Part shown: in pieces, positions 15,726 to 22,422 of the stretch
Numbering within the stretch: the stretch's first letter is position 1
Layout: every line of letters starts with the position of its first letter
NCBI GenBank assembly: GCA_964546585.1
Contig: CAZJKE010000033.1
Location: 1 to 22,422 of the forward strand
DNA length: 22,422 bases
Reading direction: 5' to 3'
Source: CAZJKE01 sp964546585
GTDB lineage: Bacteria; Planctomycetota; Phycisphaerae; Phycisphaerales; SM1A02
Program-made: the position numbers and the translations under genes
Notes under the pieces: model-generated
Database searches by the model: none
The model's input: only the letters and a program-made list of their open reading frames with translations
What the model was told of the DNA's origin: nothing

Positions 15726-16598
15726 CTACTCCACGTTCTGAACCTGTTCCTTCACGCGATCGATTGATCCCTTGATCTCAACGACGCGGCGGCTGACTTC
15801 ACCGTCGAGGCACTTGCTGGCAATGGTGTTGGCTTCGCGAAGCATTTCCTGCGAAAGGAAATCGAGGGTGCGCCCCATGGGCTCGCCATCCGCAGCGCCA
15901 AGCAGATCTCGAAACTGCTGCAGATGCCCCTTGAGTCTCGCGATCTCTTCGGCAATATCGGCCCGCTCGGCGAACACCGCGACTTCCCGCAGCAGGTCGT
16001 CGTCGCGGACGCTCTTGCCGACATCCGAAAGGAGTGCCGTCATCCGCTGGTGGAGCCTCTTCTGATATTCATCCACAATGTGCGGAGCCCGTGCCTCCAC
16101 ATTGCCAAGATGTTCTTCGATGCGATTGAGGTGTTGCTCGATGTCCTCCTGCACTGCCGCACCCTCACGGGTGCGCATTGCCAACACACCGTCACACGCT
16201 TCTGCGACCAGTTCCATCACCACCGGTCCAATCCGTTCCATCAGATCGATTCCCGTATCGGAAACGACGATGCCCGGCAGCGAAAGAAGATTGCCGGGAT
16301 CGATCGGCGATGCGCCAATCGAGCCGAGTTGTTCCATATATGCCGCCAGGGCGTCCGTATTGATCGTTGCCGCCGCCGTAGCGGAAGTGTCGGAATACTT
16401 CACCGTCACGGTGACGCTTCCGCGGGTCAACCTGCGGGACAGCGCGGCGTCAATGTCGGCCTCCAGTCCCTGCAGTTGGTCGGGCAGACGCACATGAGGC
16501 TTCAAGTATCGATTGTTGACCGACCGGATCTCAACGAGGCAACTCATGCCATCGTCCCGCCGGGACGCCGTGCCGAACCCGGTCATGGACCGCAGCAT
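15726..16598 (-). CDS. YicC/YloC family endoribonuclease
   Basis: A 290-residue protein starting MLRSMTGFGTASRRDDG. This start and the VEIRSVNNRYLKPHVRLPD block are diagnostic of the YicC N-terminal domain. The C-terminal DUF1732 part has REVAVFAERADIAEEIARLKGHL and GRTLDFLSQEMLREANTIASK. E. coli YicC has been shown to be an endoribonuclease that affects small-RNA decay. The ATG at 16598 lies four bases after the secG stop; an ATG at 16586 is possible. YicC is often next to gmk and rpoZ, but here it sits between secG and a kinase gene, an uncommon setting as far as I know. Upstream in-frame sequence back to 16748 is secG read in another frame. Confidence 0.95.
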   Translation of the reverse strand: MLRSMTGFGTASRRDDGMSCLVEIRSVNNRYLKPHVRLPDQLQGLEADIDAALSRRLTRGSVTVTVKYSDTSATAAATINTDALAAYMEQLGSIGASPIDPGNLLSLPGIVVSDTGIDLMERIGPVVMELVAEACDGVLAMRTREGAAVQEDIEQHLNRIEEHLGNVEARAPHIVDEYQKRLHQRMTALLSDVGKSVRDDDLLREVAVFAERADIAEEIARLKGHLQQFRDLLGAADGEPMGRTLDFLSQEMLREANTIASKCLDGEVSRRVVEIKGSIDRVKEQVQNVE

Positions 16599-16602
16599 GC
16601 CC

Positions 16603-17007
16603 CTAGTTGCTCCCGTCGCCGGTGGGATGATCGTTTGTCTTTGCATCCCCCGTGGGATGATCCGAACTGGGCGCTGGTGATGGCGATGGCGCTGCCGGCG
16701 CATCGCCGGGGGCAGGCTGCACTGCCGCCGGTTGTGGAATCTGTGCATCCCCAGCAGGGAGCGGCTTGCTCTCCACCAGGTTCAGGGCGATGGCTGTTCC
16801 AAGAAACAGCACGAAGGCAATCACCGTCATGGTCGTCAGTGCATCGCCGACGCGACCACCGAAGACCGTGTCGGTTCCGCCGCCGCCAGCGCCGCCGAAC
16901 GCCGACGCCAGGCCGCCACCCTGCGGTCGCTGCACGAGGATGATCAGGATCATCGACACGGCGATGACGATGAGGATAATCGTCATGATGAGAAAAGTCG
17001 TATTCAT
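16603..17007 (-). CDS. secG: Protein-export membrane protein SecG with long Pro/Ala tail
   Basis: Accessory subunit of the SecYEG translocon, 134 residues. Two membrane helices (about 5-24 and 57-75) flank the SecG signature VQRPQGGGLASAFGGAGGGG and DTVFGGR. Typical bacterial SecG is about 75-110 residues. Here about 58 extra residues form a Pro/Ala/Ser/Asp-rich, presumably disordered tail ending in two DHPTGD copies encoded by an 11-base direct repeat (16622-16632 and 16652-16662). The start overlaps the tpiA stop as ATGA (17004-17007). tpiA-secG adjacency is seen in many bacteria and supports the call. Confidence 0.92.
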   Translation of the reverse strand: MNTTFLIMTIILIVIAVSMILIILVQRPQGGGLASAFGGAGGGGTDTVFGGRVGDALTTMTVIAFVLFLGTAIALNLVESKPLPAGDAQIPQPAAVQPAPGDAPAAPSPSPAPSSDHPTGDAKTNDHPTGDGSN

Positions 17008-17795
17008 CGGGATTGGGTTCCGATCGATTGGTTCATGGTTACCGCTGCGGCAATGATTGCCGCGAATGAGTCTGCATTCAGGGACGCACCTCCAACCAGT
17101 GCGCCGTCGATGTCCGGGCAGGCAAGGAGAGCCCCGGCATTCTCGTCATTGACGGACCCGCCGTACTGGATGCGAATTGCGGCCGCCACGCCAGCATCAT
17201 ACCGCTCCTGCACATGGCTTCGTATCGCGGCGTGTACCGCCTGCGCATCGTCGGGGCTGGCTGTTCGTCCGGTGCCGATTGCCCACACGGGTTCGTAGGC
17301 GATCACAACACTCTCCATTGCCTCACATCCGACACTGGATAGCCCGGAGTCGACCTGTCCGAGCACGATGTCGAGTGTGCGATCTTCCTCTCGCTGCTCC
17401 AGAGTTTCGCCAACGCAGAGGACCAGTTGCATTTCTGCGGTAATCACGGCCGCCGCCTTGGAGGCGATGAGGTCGCGTGATTCGCCGATGACATGTCGCC
17501 GTTCACTGTGGCCAACGAGAACGCTGCGAACGCCGAGGTCTCTCAGCATCGCTCCGCTGACCTCACCGGTGAACGCGCCGCTGTCCTCGTGCCACATGTT
17601 CTGGGCGCCAAGTACCAGAGTGCTGTCAGAAATGACTTCGCCGATCTGCCGGAGATAGGGAAATGGCGGATAGAGAACAATGTCACACGCGGTCGTCGCC
17701 ACGGCCGATGCAATCGCGCCTGCCAACGAGCAACCGCTGGCGAGGTCCGTGTTCATCTTCCAATTGCCGCCGATGATCGGCCTTCGCATGGTCAT
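17004..17795 (-). CDS. tpiA: Triosephosphate isomerase
   Basis: Glycolytic TIM-barrel enzyme of 263 residues that interconverts dihydroxyacetone phosphate and glyceraldehyde 3-phosphate. All catalytic residues are present: Lys13 in GGNWKMN, His96 in VGHSERR and Glu168 in AYEPVWAIGTG. The phosphate-binding YGGSVNDENAG and DGALVGGASL loops near the end are also intact. The ATG at 17795 is chosen; an ATG two codons later (17789) is an alternative. It heads the tpiA-secG-yicC-kinase-DUF2007 run, in which all five genes lie within about 35 bases of each other or overlap. A G-rich leader with a small hairpin precedes it. Confidence 0.97.
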   Translation of the reverse strand: MTMRRPIIGGNWKMNTDLASGCSLAGAIASAVATTACDIVLYPPFPYLRQIGEVISDSTLVLGAQNMWHEDSGAFTGEVSGAMLRDLGVRSVLVGHSERRHVIGESRDLIASKAAAVITAEMQLVLCVGETLEQREEDRTLDIVLGQVDSGLSSVGCEAMESVVIAYEPVWAIGTGRTASPDDAQAVHAAIRSHVQERYDAGVAAAIRIQYGGSVNDENAGALLACPDIDGALVGGASLNADSFAAIIAAAVTMNQSIGTQSR

Positions 17796-17875
17796 GGTTG
17801 GTTCCCCCCGCAGAACCCCCCACTATATCAGACCAGCAGTACAATCCCCCTCTCGCTCCTTCCACACAGCACGCC
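17796..17875. promoter_or_regulatory. Divergent promoter region between tpiA and alaS
   Basis: An 80-base gap between divergent starts. On the minus strand TATAGT (17822-17827) is a candidate tpiA -10 box, giving a leader of about 20 bases. That leader would contain GGTTC/GAACC arms (17800-17804 and 17813-17817) around a G-rich loop just before the ATG. On the plus strand TACAAT (17840-17845) is a candidate alaS -10 box. Neither has a recognisable -35 hexamer, and alaS has no Shine-Dalgarno sequence. Confidence 0.4.
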
Positions 17876-20716
17876 ATGTCGTCATCCGCCTCCGATATCC
17901 GACAGCAGTTCATCAGTTTCTTCAAGGACCGCTGCGGCCACACATTCGCTCCATCGAGCTCGGTCGTGCCCCACGACGATCCGACGCTGCTGTTCACCAA
18001 CGCGGGCATGAACCAGTTCAAAGATGTGTTCCTCGGCCGCGGCAGCCGTCCGTTCAAGCGAGCAGTCAATAGTCAAAAGTGCATTCGCGCCGGTGGCAAG
18101 CACAACGACTTGGAGGAAGTCGGCACCGACACCTATCACCACACATTCTTCGAAATGCTGGGCAATTGGTCCTTCGGCGAGTACTTCAAGGCCGAGGCGA
18201 TTGAGTGGGCGTGGGAATTTCTGACGCAGGTCTGCGGGCTGGACAAGTCGCGCCTCCATGTCACGGTGTTCGAGGGAGATCAAACCGACGGTCTGGAGGC
18301 TGATGAGGAAGCCGAACAGCTTTGGCTGGAGCGGACCGATGTCAGTCCTTCACACATCACTCGGTGGAGCCGCAAGGACAATTTCTGGGAGATGGGCGAA
18401 ACCGGTCCATGCGGTCCGTGCAGCGAGATTCATTACGACGGAACGCCTGATGGTGACGGCGGGCATCTGGTCAACAAGGACGACCCGAATGTCATCGAGA
18501 TATGGAACCTCGTCTTCATTCAGTTCAATCGCGACGACAGCGGTGATCTGCACCCACTTCCCGAGAAGCATGTGGATACGGGCATGGGGTTTGAGCGGCT
18601 GGTGCGCATCATGCAGTCAAAGTCCAGCAACTACGACACCGATCTCTGGACGCCGCTCTTTGCAGCGATCGAAAAACACACCGGGGCCAAGCCATACAGT
18701 GGCTGCCCTGATGATCCGGTGGACATCGCCTACCGCGTACTTGCCGATCATGTCCGGTGCCTGTGCATCGCGTTGACTGATGGCGCGCGGCCTGGCGCAG
18801 CGGGCCGCGAGTATGTCCTGAGGCGCATCCTTCGACGCGCGGTTCGCCACGCACACCAGACGCTTGGTGTGGAAGGAACTGTCCTTTGGAGGCTCGTACC
18901 TGCGGTCGTGGAGTCACTCGGCGACGCATTCCACGAACTTGCGACGGATCCCGACCATGTTGCGGAGATCATCCGAGACGAAGAGGAAAGTTTCCTGAAG
19001 ACGCTGGACCGCGGCATCGCGCTCTTCGAACAGGCTGCGAAGGGCGCGAGTTGCATCGATGCAGAAGCCGCGTTCACTCTGCATGACACCTTTGGATTTC
19101 CCATCGATCTCACCGAGGTCATGGCTGGTGAGCGAGGCATCACCGTCGACCGCGCTGGATATGAGCGGCTCATGGAACAGGCAAGAGATCGTTCACGAGC
19201 GACATCGGATGGTGATGCACGCATGCACCTTCCCGCAACGGTGCTCTCCCAACTTCAGAACCTTCATGTGCGACCGACCGATGAGGAGGGCAAGTACGGC
19301 GATGGCATCGGCGCAGGCAATGTTGTTGCCATCTGGAACGGGCGCGATCTGGTGGACACCGCCGACGCTACCGGCCCATTCGGCATCATCCTGGACGCCA
19401 CATGTTTCTACGCCGAGGCGGGCGGACAGATCGGTGACACGGGACACATGCTCAGCACACGGCATCTCGGATACGAACCGAAGCTCGGCATGTCGGGCCA
19501 GCGGGACACGGGCGACGCGGAGTTCAAGGTCGCAGAGACGCATCGCCATGGCGACTTCGTGTTGCATGCGGGGCATGTTGTTGACGAGCCAATCAACTGC
19601 GGCGACAAGGTGTCGCTGCATGTCGATGCGCCAAGGCGAGCGGCCATCCGAGCCAACCACACCGCAACCCATCTGCTGAACCATGCGCTGCGTGCAGTAC
19701 TCGGTGACGAAGTTCAGCAGAAGGGATCGTTGGTCGCGGATGACCGGCTTCGATTCGATTTCGCACATGCCCACCCGATGACGGATGGTGAGATCGAAGA
19801 AGTTGAGCGGCTGGTCAACGCGGCGATAGACGCGGAACTGGCTGTTCATGCCGCCGATGTGCCGTTGGCGATCGCCCAGTCGATTTCCGGTGTGCGTGCA
19901 GTCTTTGGCGAGCGTTACCCGGACCCGGTGCGGGTTGTCAGTATTGGCGCACCTGTTGAAGACCTGGTTGCCGACCCGGGAAATGCGAGATGGATGGATC
20001 ACTCGATCGAGTTCTGCGGCGGCACCCATCTGGAGACTTGTGACTTGGCGGACCAATTCGTATTGGTCCATGAGCAAGCGCTTGCTGCCGGTACTCGTCG
20101 AATCGCCGCGCTGACCGGCGTGGCTGCAGCAGCCGCTCGCAAGGCTGGCGAAGATCTCCTGGCGAGAATCGCTGCTGCCGCCGACCTTGACGATGCGGAT
20201 TTGCCCGGCGCCTTTGATGAACTCAATCGGCTTGTTGATGAGATGCAGGTCTCCCAGCCGGTGAGACACGGCGCACGAGCGGCACTCGATTCACTTCGCA
20301 CCCGCGTGAAGAAGGCCCGAAAAGAGGCAGCGTCCGATCGCCGGGGTGATGTGCTGGAGCAGGCAAGGTCCCTCAATACAGGTGACGAGCAGATCGTCGT
20401 GGCTACGATCGAAGGCGGTGACAAGGAAACGCTCCTCGCCGCACTCGATACCGTGCGCGCAAAGCGGCCCGGCGGCGCAGTCATGCTCCTGAGCGCCGAT
20501 CAGGACGCTGGCAAGGTGATCATTGTCGCCGGCGTTGACCCGCCTCTCATTGAAAAGGGGCTGAAGGCCGGCGACTGGGTCAAGGAAGCGGCGAAGGCAT
20601 GCGGCGGCGGTGGCGGCGGACGGCCCGACACCGCGCAGGCCGGAGGCAAGGATCCCGCGAAGATGCCGCAGGCCATGGAAGCCGCGCAGCAGTATGCATT
20701 GGAGGCCACAACATGA
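17876..20716 (+). CDS. alaS: Alanyl-tRNA synthetase
   Basis: Class II synthetase of 946 residues charging tRNA-Ala, with editing of Ser and Gly. The N-terminal catalytic domain shows HDDPTLLFTNAGMNQFKDVF, GKHNDLEEVG and TFFEMLGNWSFGEYF (motif 2 region), with GPCGPCSEIHYD. The editing domain carries the zinc ligands HTATH (His595, His599) and CGGTH (Cys714, His718). The C-Ala domain ends with a Gly-rich GGGGGGRPDTAQAGGK. It is somewhat longer than the approximately 875 residues of E. coli AlaRS. I start at the ATG at 17876, directly before the conserved SASDIRQQFISFFKDRC. An upstream GTG at 17798 would add 26 unlikely residues. The stop overlaps the next ATG as ATGA. Confidence 0.97.
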   Translation: MSSSASDIRQQFISFFKDRCGHTFAPSSSVVPHDDPTLLFTNAGMNQFKDVFLGRGSRPFKRAVNSQKCIRAGGKHNDLEEVGTDTYHHTFFEMLGNWSFGEYFKAEAIEWAWEFLTQVCGLDKSRLHVTVFEGDQTDGLEADEEAEQLWLERTDVSPSHITRWSRKDNFWEMGETGPCGPCSEIHYDGTPDGDGGHLVNKDDPNVIEIWNLVFIQFNRDDSGDLHPLPEKHVDTGMGFERLVRIMQSKSSNYDTDLWTPLFAAIEKHTGAKPYSGCPDDPVDIAYRVLADHVRCLCIALTDGARPGAAGREYVLRRILRRAVRHAHQTLGVEGTVLWRLVPAVVESLGDAFHELATDPDHVAEIIRDEEESFLKTLDRGIALFEQAAKGASCIDAEAAFTLHDTFGFPIDLTEVMAGERGITVDRAGYERLMEQARDRSRATSDGDARMHLPATVLSQLQNLHVRPTDEEGKYGDGIGAGNVVAIWNGRDLVDTADATGPFGIILDATCFYAEAGGQIGDTGHMLSTRHLGYEPKLGMSGQRDTGDAEFKVAETHRHGDFVLHAGHVVDEPINCGDKVSLHVDAPRRAAIRANHTATHLLNHALRAVLGDEVQQKGSLVADDRLRFDFAHAHPMTDGEIEEVERLVNAAIDAELAVHAADVPLAIAQSISGVRAVFGERYPDPVRVVSIGAPVEDLVADPGNARWMDHSIEFCGGTHLETCDLADQFVLVHEQALAAGTRRIAALTGVAAAAARKAGEDLLARIAAAADLDDADLPGAFDELNRLVDEMQVSQPVRHGARAALDSLRTRVKKARKEAASDRRGDVLEQARSLNTGDEQIVVATIEGGDKETLLAALDTVRAKRPGGAVMLLSADQDAGKVIIVAGVDPPLIEKGLKAGDWVKEAAKACGGGGGGRPDTAQAGGKDPAKMPQAMEAAQQYALEATT

Positions 20717-21549
20717 CGGCAGACACGCCCCCGTTCAGGATTTCACTTGCGCAGTGGTCGCTGCACCGCGCCTTGTTTGACGGGTACATCAAAGCCATCG
20801 ACTTCCCGCAGATCACGCGGGACCAGTTTGGCCTTGAGGCCGTGGAATATGTGAACTCATTCTTCCCGGACAAACTTCCAAAGCCTGATTTCGTCGCCGA
20901 TCTCAAGAAGCGGTGCGAGGATCACGGGGTCACCAGCCTGCTCATCATGTGCGACGGGGAGGGCCACATTGGTGACCCGGATGCGTCGGCGCGGACGAAG
21001 GCGATCGAGAATCACTACAAGTGGCTCGATGCGGCGAGTGAACTTGGCTGTCATTCGATCCGGGTCAACGCCCAGTCCTCCGGCACACCCGAGCAACAAC
21101 GAAGTTTGGCGGGGGACGGGCTCCGTCGGCTCACCGAACGGGCGTCGGCGTCCAAGTTGAATGTGCTTGTCGAAAACCACGGCGGACTCAGTTCCAACGG
21201 CGGGTGGCTCGCGTCCGTCATGCGAGAAGTCAACATGCCTCGCTGCGGAACGCTGCCGGACTTCGGCAACTTTATCCTCGACTGGACCACGCAGGAGCAG
21301 TACGACCGATACCTCGGTGTCGAAGAACTCATGCCGTTTGCCAAGGCGGTCAGCGCCAAGTCGCACGACTTCGACAAGGATGGAAACGAGATGCACACCG
21401 ACTACACGAGAATGCTGAAGATCGTCCTCGATGCGGGCTATCGCGGATGGATTGGCATCGAGTACGAAGGTGAGTTCACCGGCGAGTTCGAAGGCATTAT
21501 TCGCACGCGCGATCTGCTGCGGCGGTTGCGCACGGCAGAGACTGTCTGA
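20713..21549 (+). CDS. Sugar phosphate isomerase/epimerase, xylose-isomerase-like TIM barrel
   Basis: A 278-residue member of the AP-endonuclease-2 / xylose isomerase-like TIM barrel superfamily, which includes sugar isomerases, epimerases and inositol catabolic enzymes using divalent metal. Likely metal ligands lie at the usual strand ends: Glu154 in VLVENHGG, Asp183 in LPDFGNF, a histidine in AKSHDFD and Glu250 in IGIEYEGE. There is no signal peptide, whereas many planctomycete relatives carry a Tat signal. The first ATG at 20713 overlaps the alaS stop. The in-frame extension upstream to 20599 is alaS read in another frame and is rejected. The substrate cannot be told. Confidence 0.88.
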   Translation: MTADTPPFRISLAQWSLHRALFDGYIKAIDFPQITRDQFGLEAVEYVNSFFPDKLPKPDFVADLKKRCEDHGVTSLLIMCDGEGHIGDPDASARTKAIENHYKWLDAASELGCHSIRVNAQSSGTPEQQRSLAGDGLRRLTERASASKLNVLVENHGGLSSNGGWLASVMREVNMPRCGTLPDFGNFILDWTTQEQYDRYLGVEELMPFAKAVSAKSHDFDKDGNEMHTDYTRMLKIVLDAGYRGWIGIEYEGEFTGEFEGIIRTRDLLRRLRTAETV

Positions 21550-21550
21550 C

Positions 21551-22422
21551 ATGCTCGCAGCCACCATCGCGAAGCAGGGATCGCCTGTCGCCGAGAACAT
21601 CGTTGTGGTCGATGACTGGCCCCAGCCGCAGCCAGGACCCGGCGAGGTCCTCGTCCGCACCGAAGCCTCCGCGCTCAATCATCTCGACCTGTGGGTTGGC
21701 CACGGACTTCCGGGAATCGACCTGGCCTATCCTCGCATCAGTGGGTCCGACGGATGTGGAATCATCGAGAGGATTGGTGAGGATGTGGATGATTCGTGGC
21801 TCGGCCGCCGCGTGCTGTTGAATGCCGCTGTCGACATACCGGGGTCATCACCACCCGATATCCAGATGATTGGCGAGCATGTCAACGGCACCAACGCGGC
21901 GATGTTTGTTGCGCCGGTGTCCAACGTGCTCGATGTTGGTGACATCGATGCCGCACGGGCTGCAGCGTTTGGATTGACACACCTCACCGCGTGGCGAATG
22001 CTCGTGACCCGCGCCGGTATTGCACCGGGCGATACGGTGCTGATCACCGGCATCGGTGGTGGCGTGGCGCTTGCGGCCCTGAATATCGCCCGGCACTTCG
22101 GCTGCACGACGATCGTCACCTCGCGGCACCAGTGGAAACTCGACCGCGCAATCGAACTCGGCGCAGATCACGCTGTCCTTGACACTGGCGAGGACTGGTC
22201 GCGCGAGGTTCGTGGACTGACCGGTAGACGCGGCGTGGACATCTGCGTCGATTCGATCGGCGCTGCGGTGCATCTTGCGTGCATCAAGTCGCTTGCCCGC
22301 CGCGGGCGGCTTGTGATCTGCGGATGTACCAGCGGACCAGTTGCGACAACCGATCTTGCCCGTGTTTTCTGGAACCAGTTGTCGGTGCTTGGGTCCACGA
22401 TGGGCGACATGGATGAGTTTGC
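21551..22422 (+). CDS. MDR-superfamily zinc-binding dehydrogenase/quinone oxidoreductase, C-terminus cut by window end
   Basis: Medium-chain dehydrogenase/reductase; 290 complete codons are visible. The GroES-like N-domain has PGPGEVLVRTEASALNHLDLWVG and PRISGSDGCGIIERIG. The cofactor domain has DTVLITGIGGGVALAALNIA (161-180), then KLDRAIELGADHAVL and GVDICVDSIG, as in NADPH-dependent quinone reductases. The usual catalytic Cys is replaced in the ALNHLD stretch. The four-Cys structural zinc lobe expected near residues 90-105 is missing: the chain goes from VLLNAAVDIPGSSPPD straight to IGEHVNGTNAAMF. It therefore probably lacks both zincs. It starts one base after the preceding stop. About 40-50 residues appear to be missing beyond the edge. 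Substrate unknown. Confidence 0.9.
   Translation, partial: MLAATIAKQGSPVAENIVVVDDWPQPQPGPGEVLVRTEASALNHLDLWVGHGLPGIDLAYPRISGSDGCGIIERIGEDVDDSWLGRRVLLNAAVDIPGSSPPDIQMIGEHVNGTNAAMFVAPVSNVLDVGDIDAARAAAFGLTHLTAWRMLVTRAGIAPGDTVLITGIGGGVALAALNIARHFGCTTIVTSRHQWKLDRAIELGADHAVLDTGEDWSREVRGLTGRRGVDICVDSIGAAVHLACIKSLARRGRLVICGCTSGPVATTDLARVFWNQLSVLGSTMGDMDEF

Noticed and set aside
16599..16748. N-terminal extension of YicC (50 codons)
   Set aside because: It overlaps the secG tail and is unlike YicC proteins, which start with MTGFG or a few residues before.
19193..20269. 358-codon minus-strand ORF opposite alaS
   Set aside because: It is antisense to the conserved editing domain of alaS and shows no family motif.
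20599..20712. N-terminal extension of the TIM barrel protein
   Set aside because: The Arg-rich stretch is alaS read in another frame. The ATG at 20713 fits both the family and the ATGA overlap.
1..22422. CRISPR array, transposon, phage, tRNA or rRNA genes
   Set aside because: No spaced repeats, transposase or integrase motifs, or tRNA-like cloverleaf were seen. The gaps are too short to hold rRNA, and nearly all the sequence is assigned to conserved coding genes.

Overview
The window is a dense chromosomal stretch of housekeeping genes from a moderately GC-rich bacterium. The best taxonomic guess is Planctomycetota, probably a marine Phycisphaerae-like lineage. The support is indirect: a membrane protein with an N-terminal CxxC...CxxC zinc ribbon of a type common in that phylum, a groEL with no groES beside it, a long LeuRS and AlaRS, few Shine-Dalgarno sequences and few T-tract terminators. 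No rRNA, tRNA, CRISPR array, transposon, phage gene or integrase was seen, and no intergenic gap exceeds about 250 bases.

Layout. (1) Positions 1-2761, minus strand: groEL, whose last residues run off the left edge, and a zinc-ribbon multi-pass membrane protein. (2) 2785-3726, plus strand: a single MoxR-type AAA+ ATPase without its usual DUF58/VWA partners. (3) 8637 down to 3732, minus strand, a probable five-gene operon: LOG-family nucleotide phosphoribohydrolase, DUF47 PhoU-like protein, Pit phosphate permease, MgtE magnesium channel and hypoxanthine phosphoribosyltransferase. (4) 8737-14185, plus strand: folC, leuS and a DUF2314/DUF4026-like protein. (5) 17795 down to 14196, minus strand, five tightly packed genes: tpiA, secG, yicC, an APH-fold kinase and a DUF2007-like tail-anchored protein. 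(6) 17876 to the right edge, plus strand: alaS, a xylose-isomerase-like TIM barrel protein and a zinc-lobe-less MDR oxidoreductase cut by the window end.

The genes form alternating divergent and convergent blocks. Inside blocks, starts and stops often overlap (ATGA or TGATG), implying translational coupling. The two convergent junctions are only 5 and 10 bases long. The minus-strand operon at 3732-8637 is the most suggestive functional set: phosphate import with its PhoU-like partner, Mg2+ import, and two enzymes that break (LOG) and make (Hpt) nucleoside-monophosphate glycosidic bonds. The clearest regulatory signal is a 9-bp-arm inverted repeat at 8691-8710. It overlaps the -35 box of a good extended -10 promoter that would give folC a nearly leaderless mRNA.

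I do not see a convincing undescribed system such as a defence island, novel RNA or mobile element. The findings listed are modest: unusual gene pairings, an orphan MoxR, protein tails and short regulatory structures.
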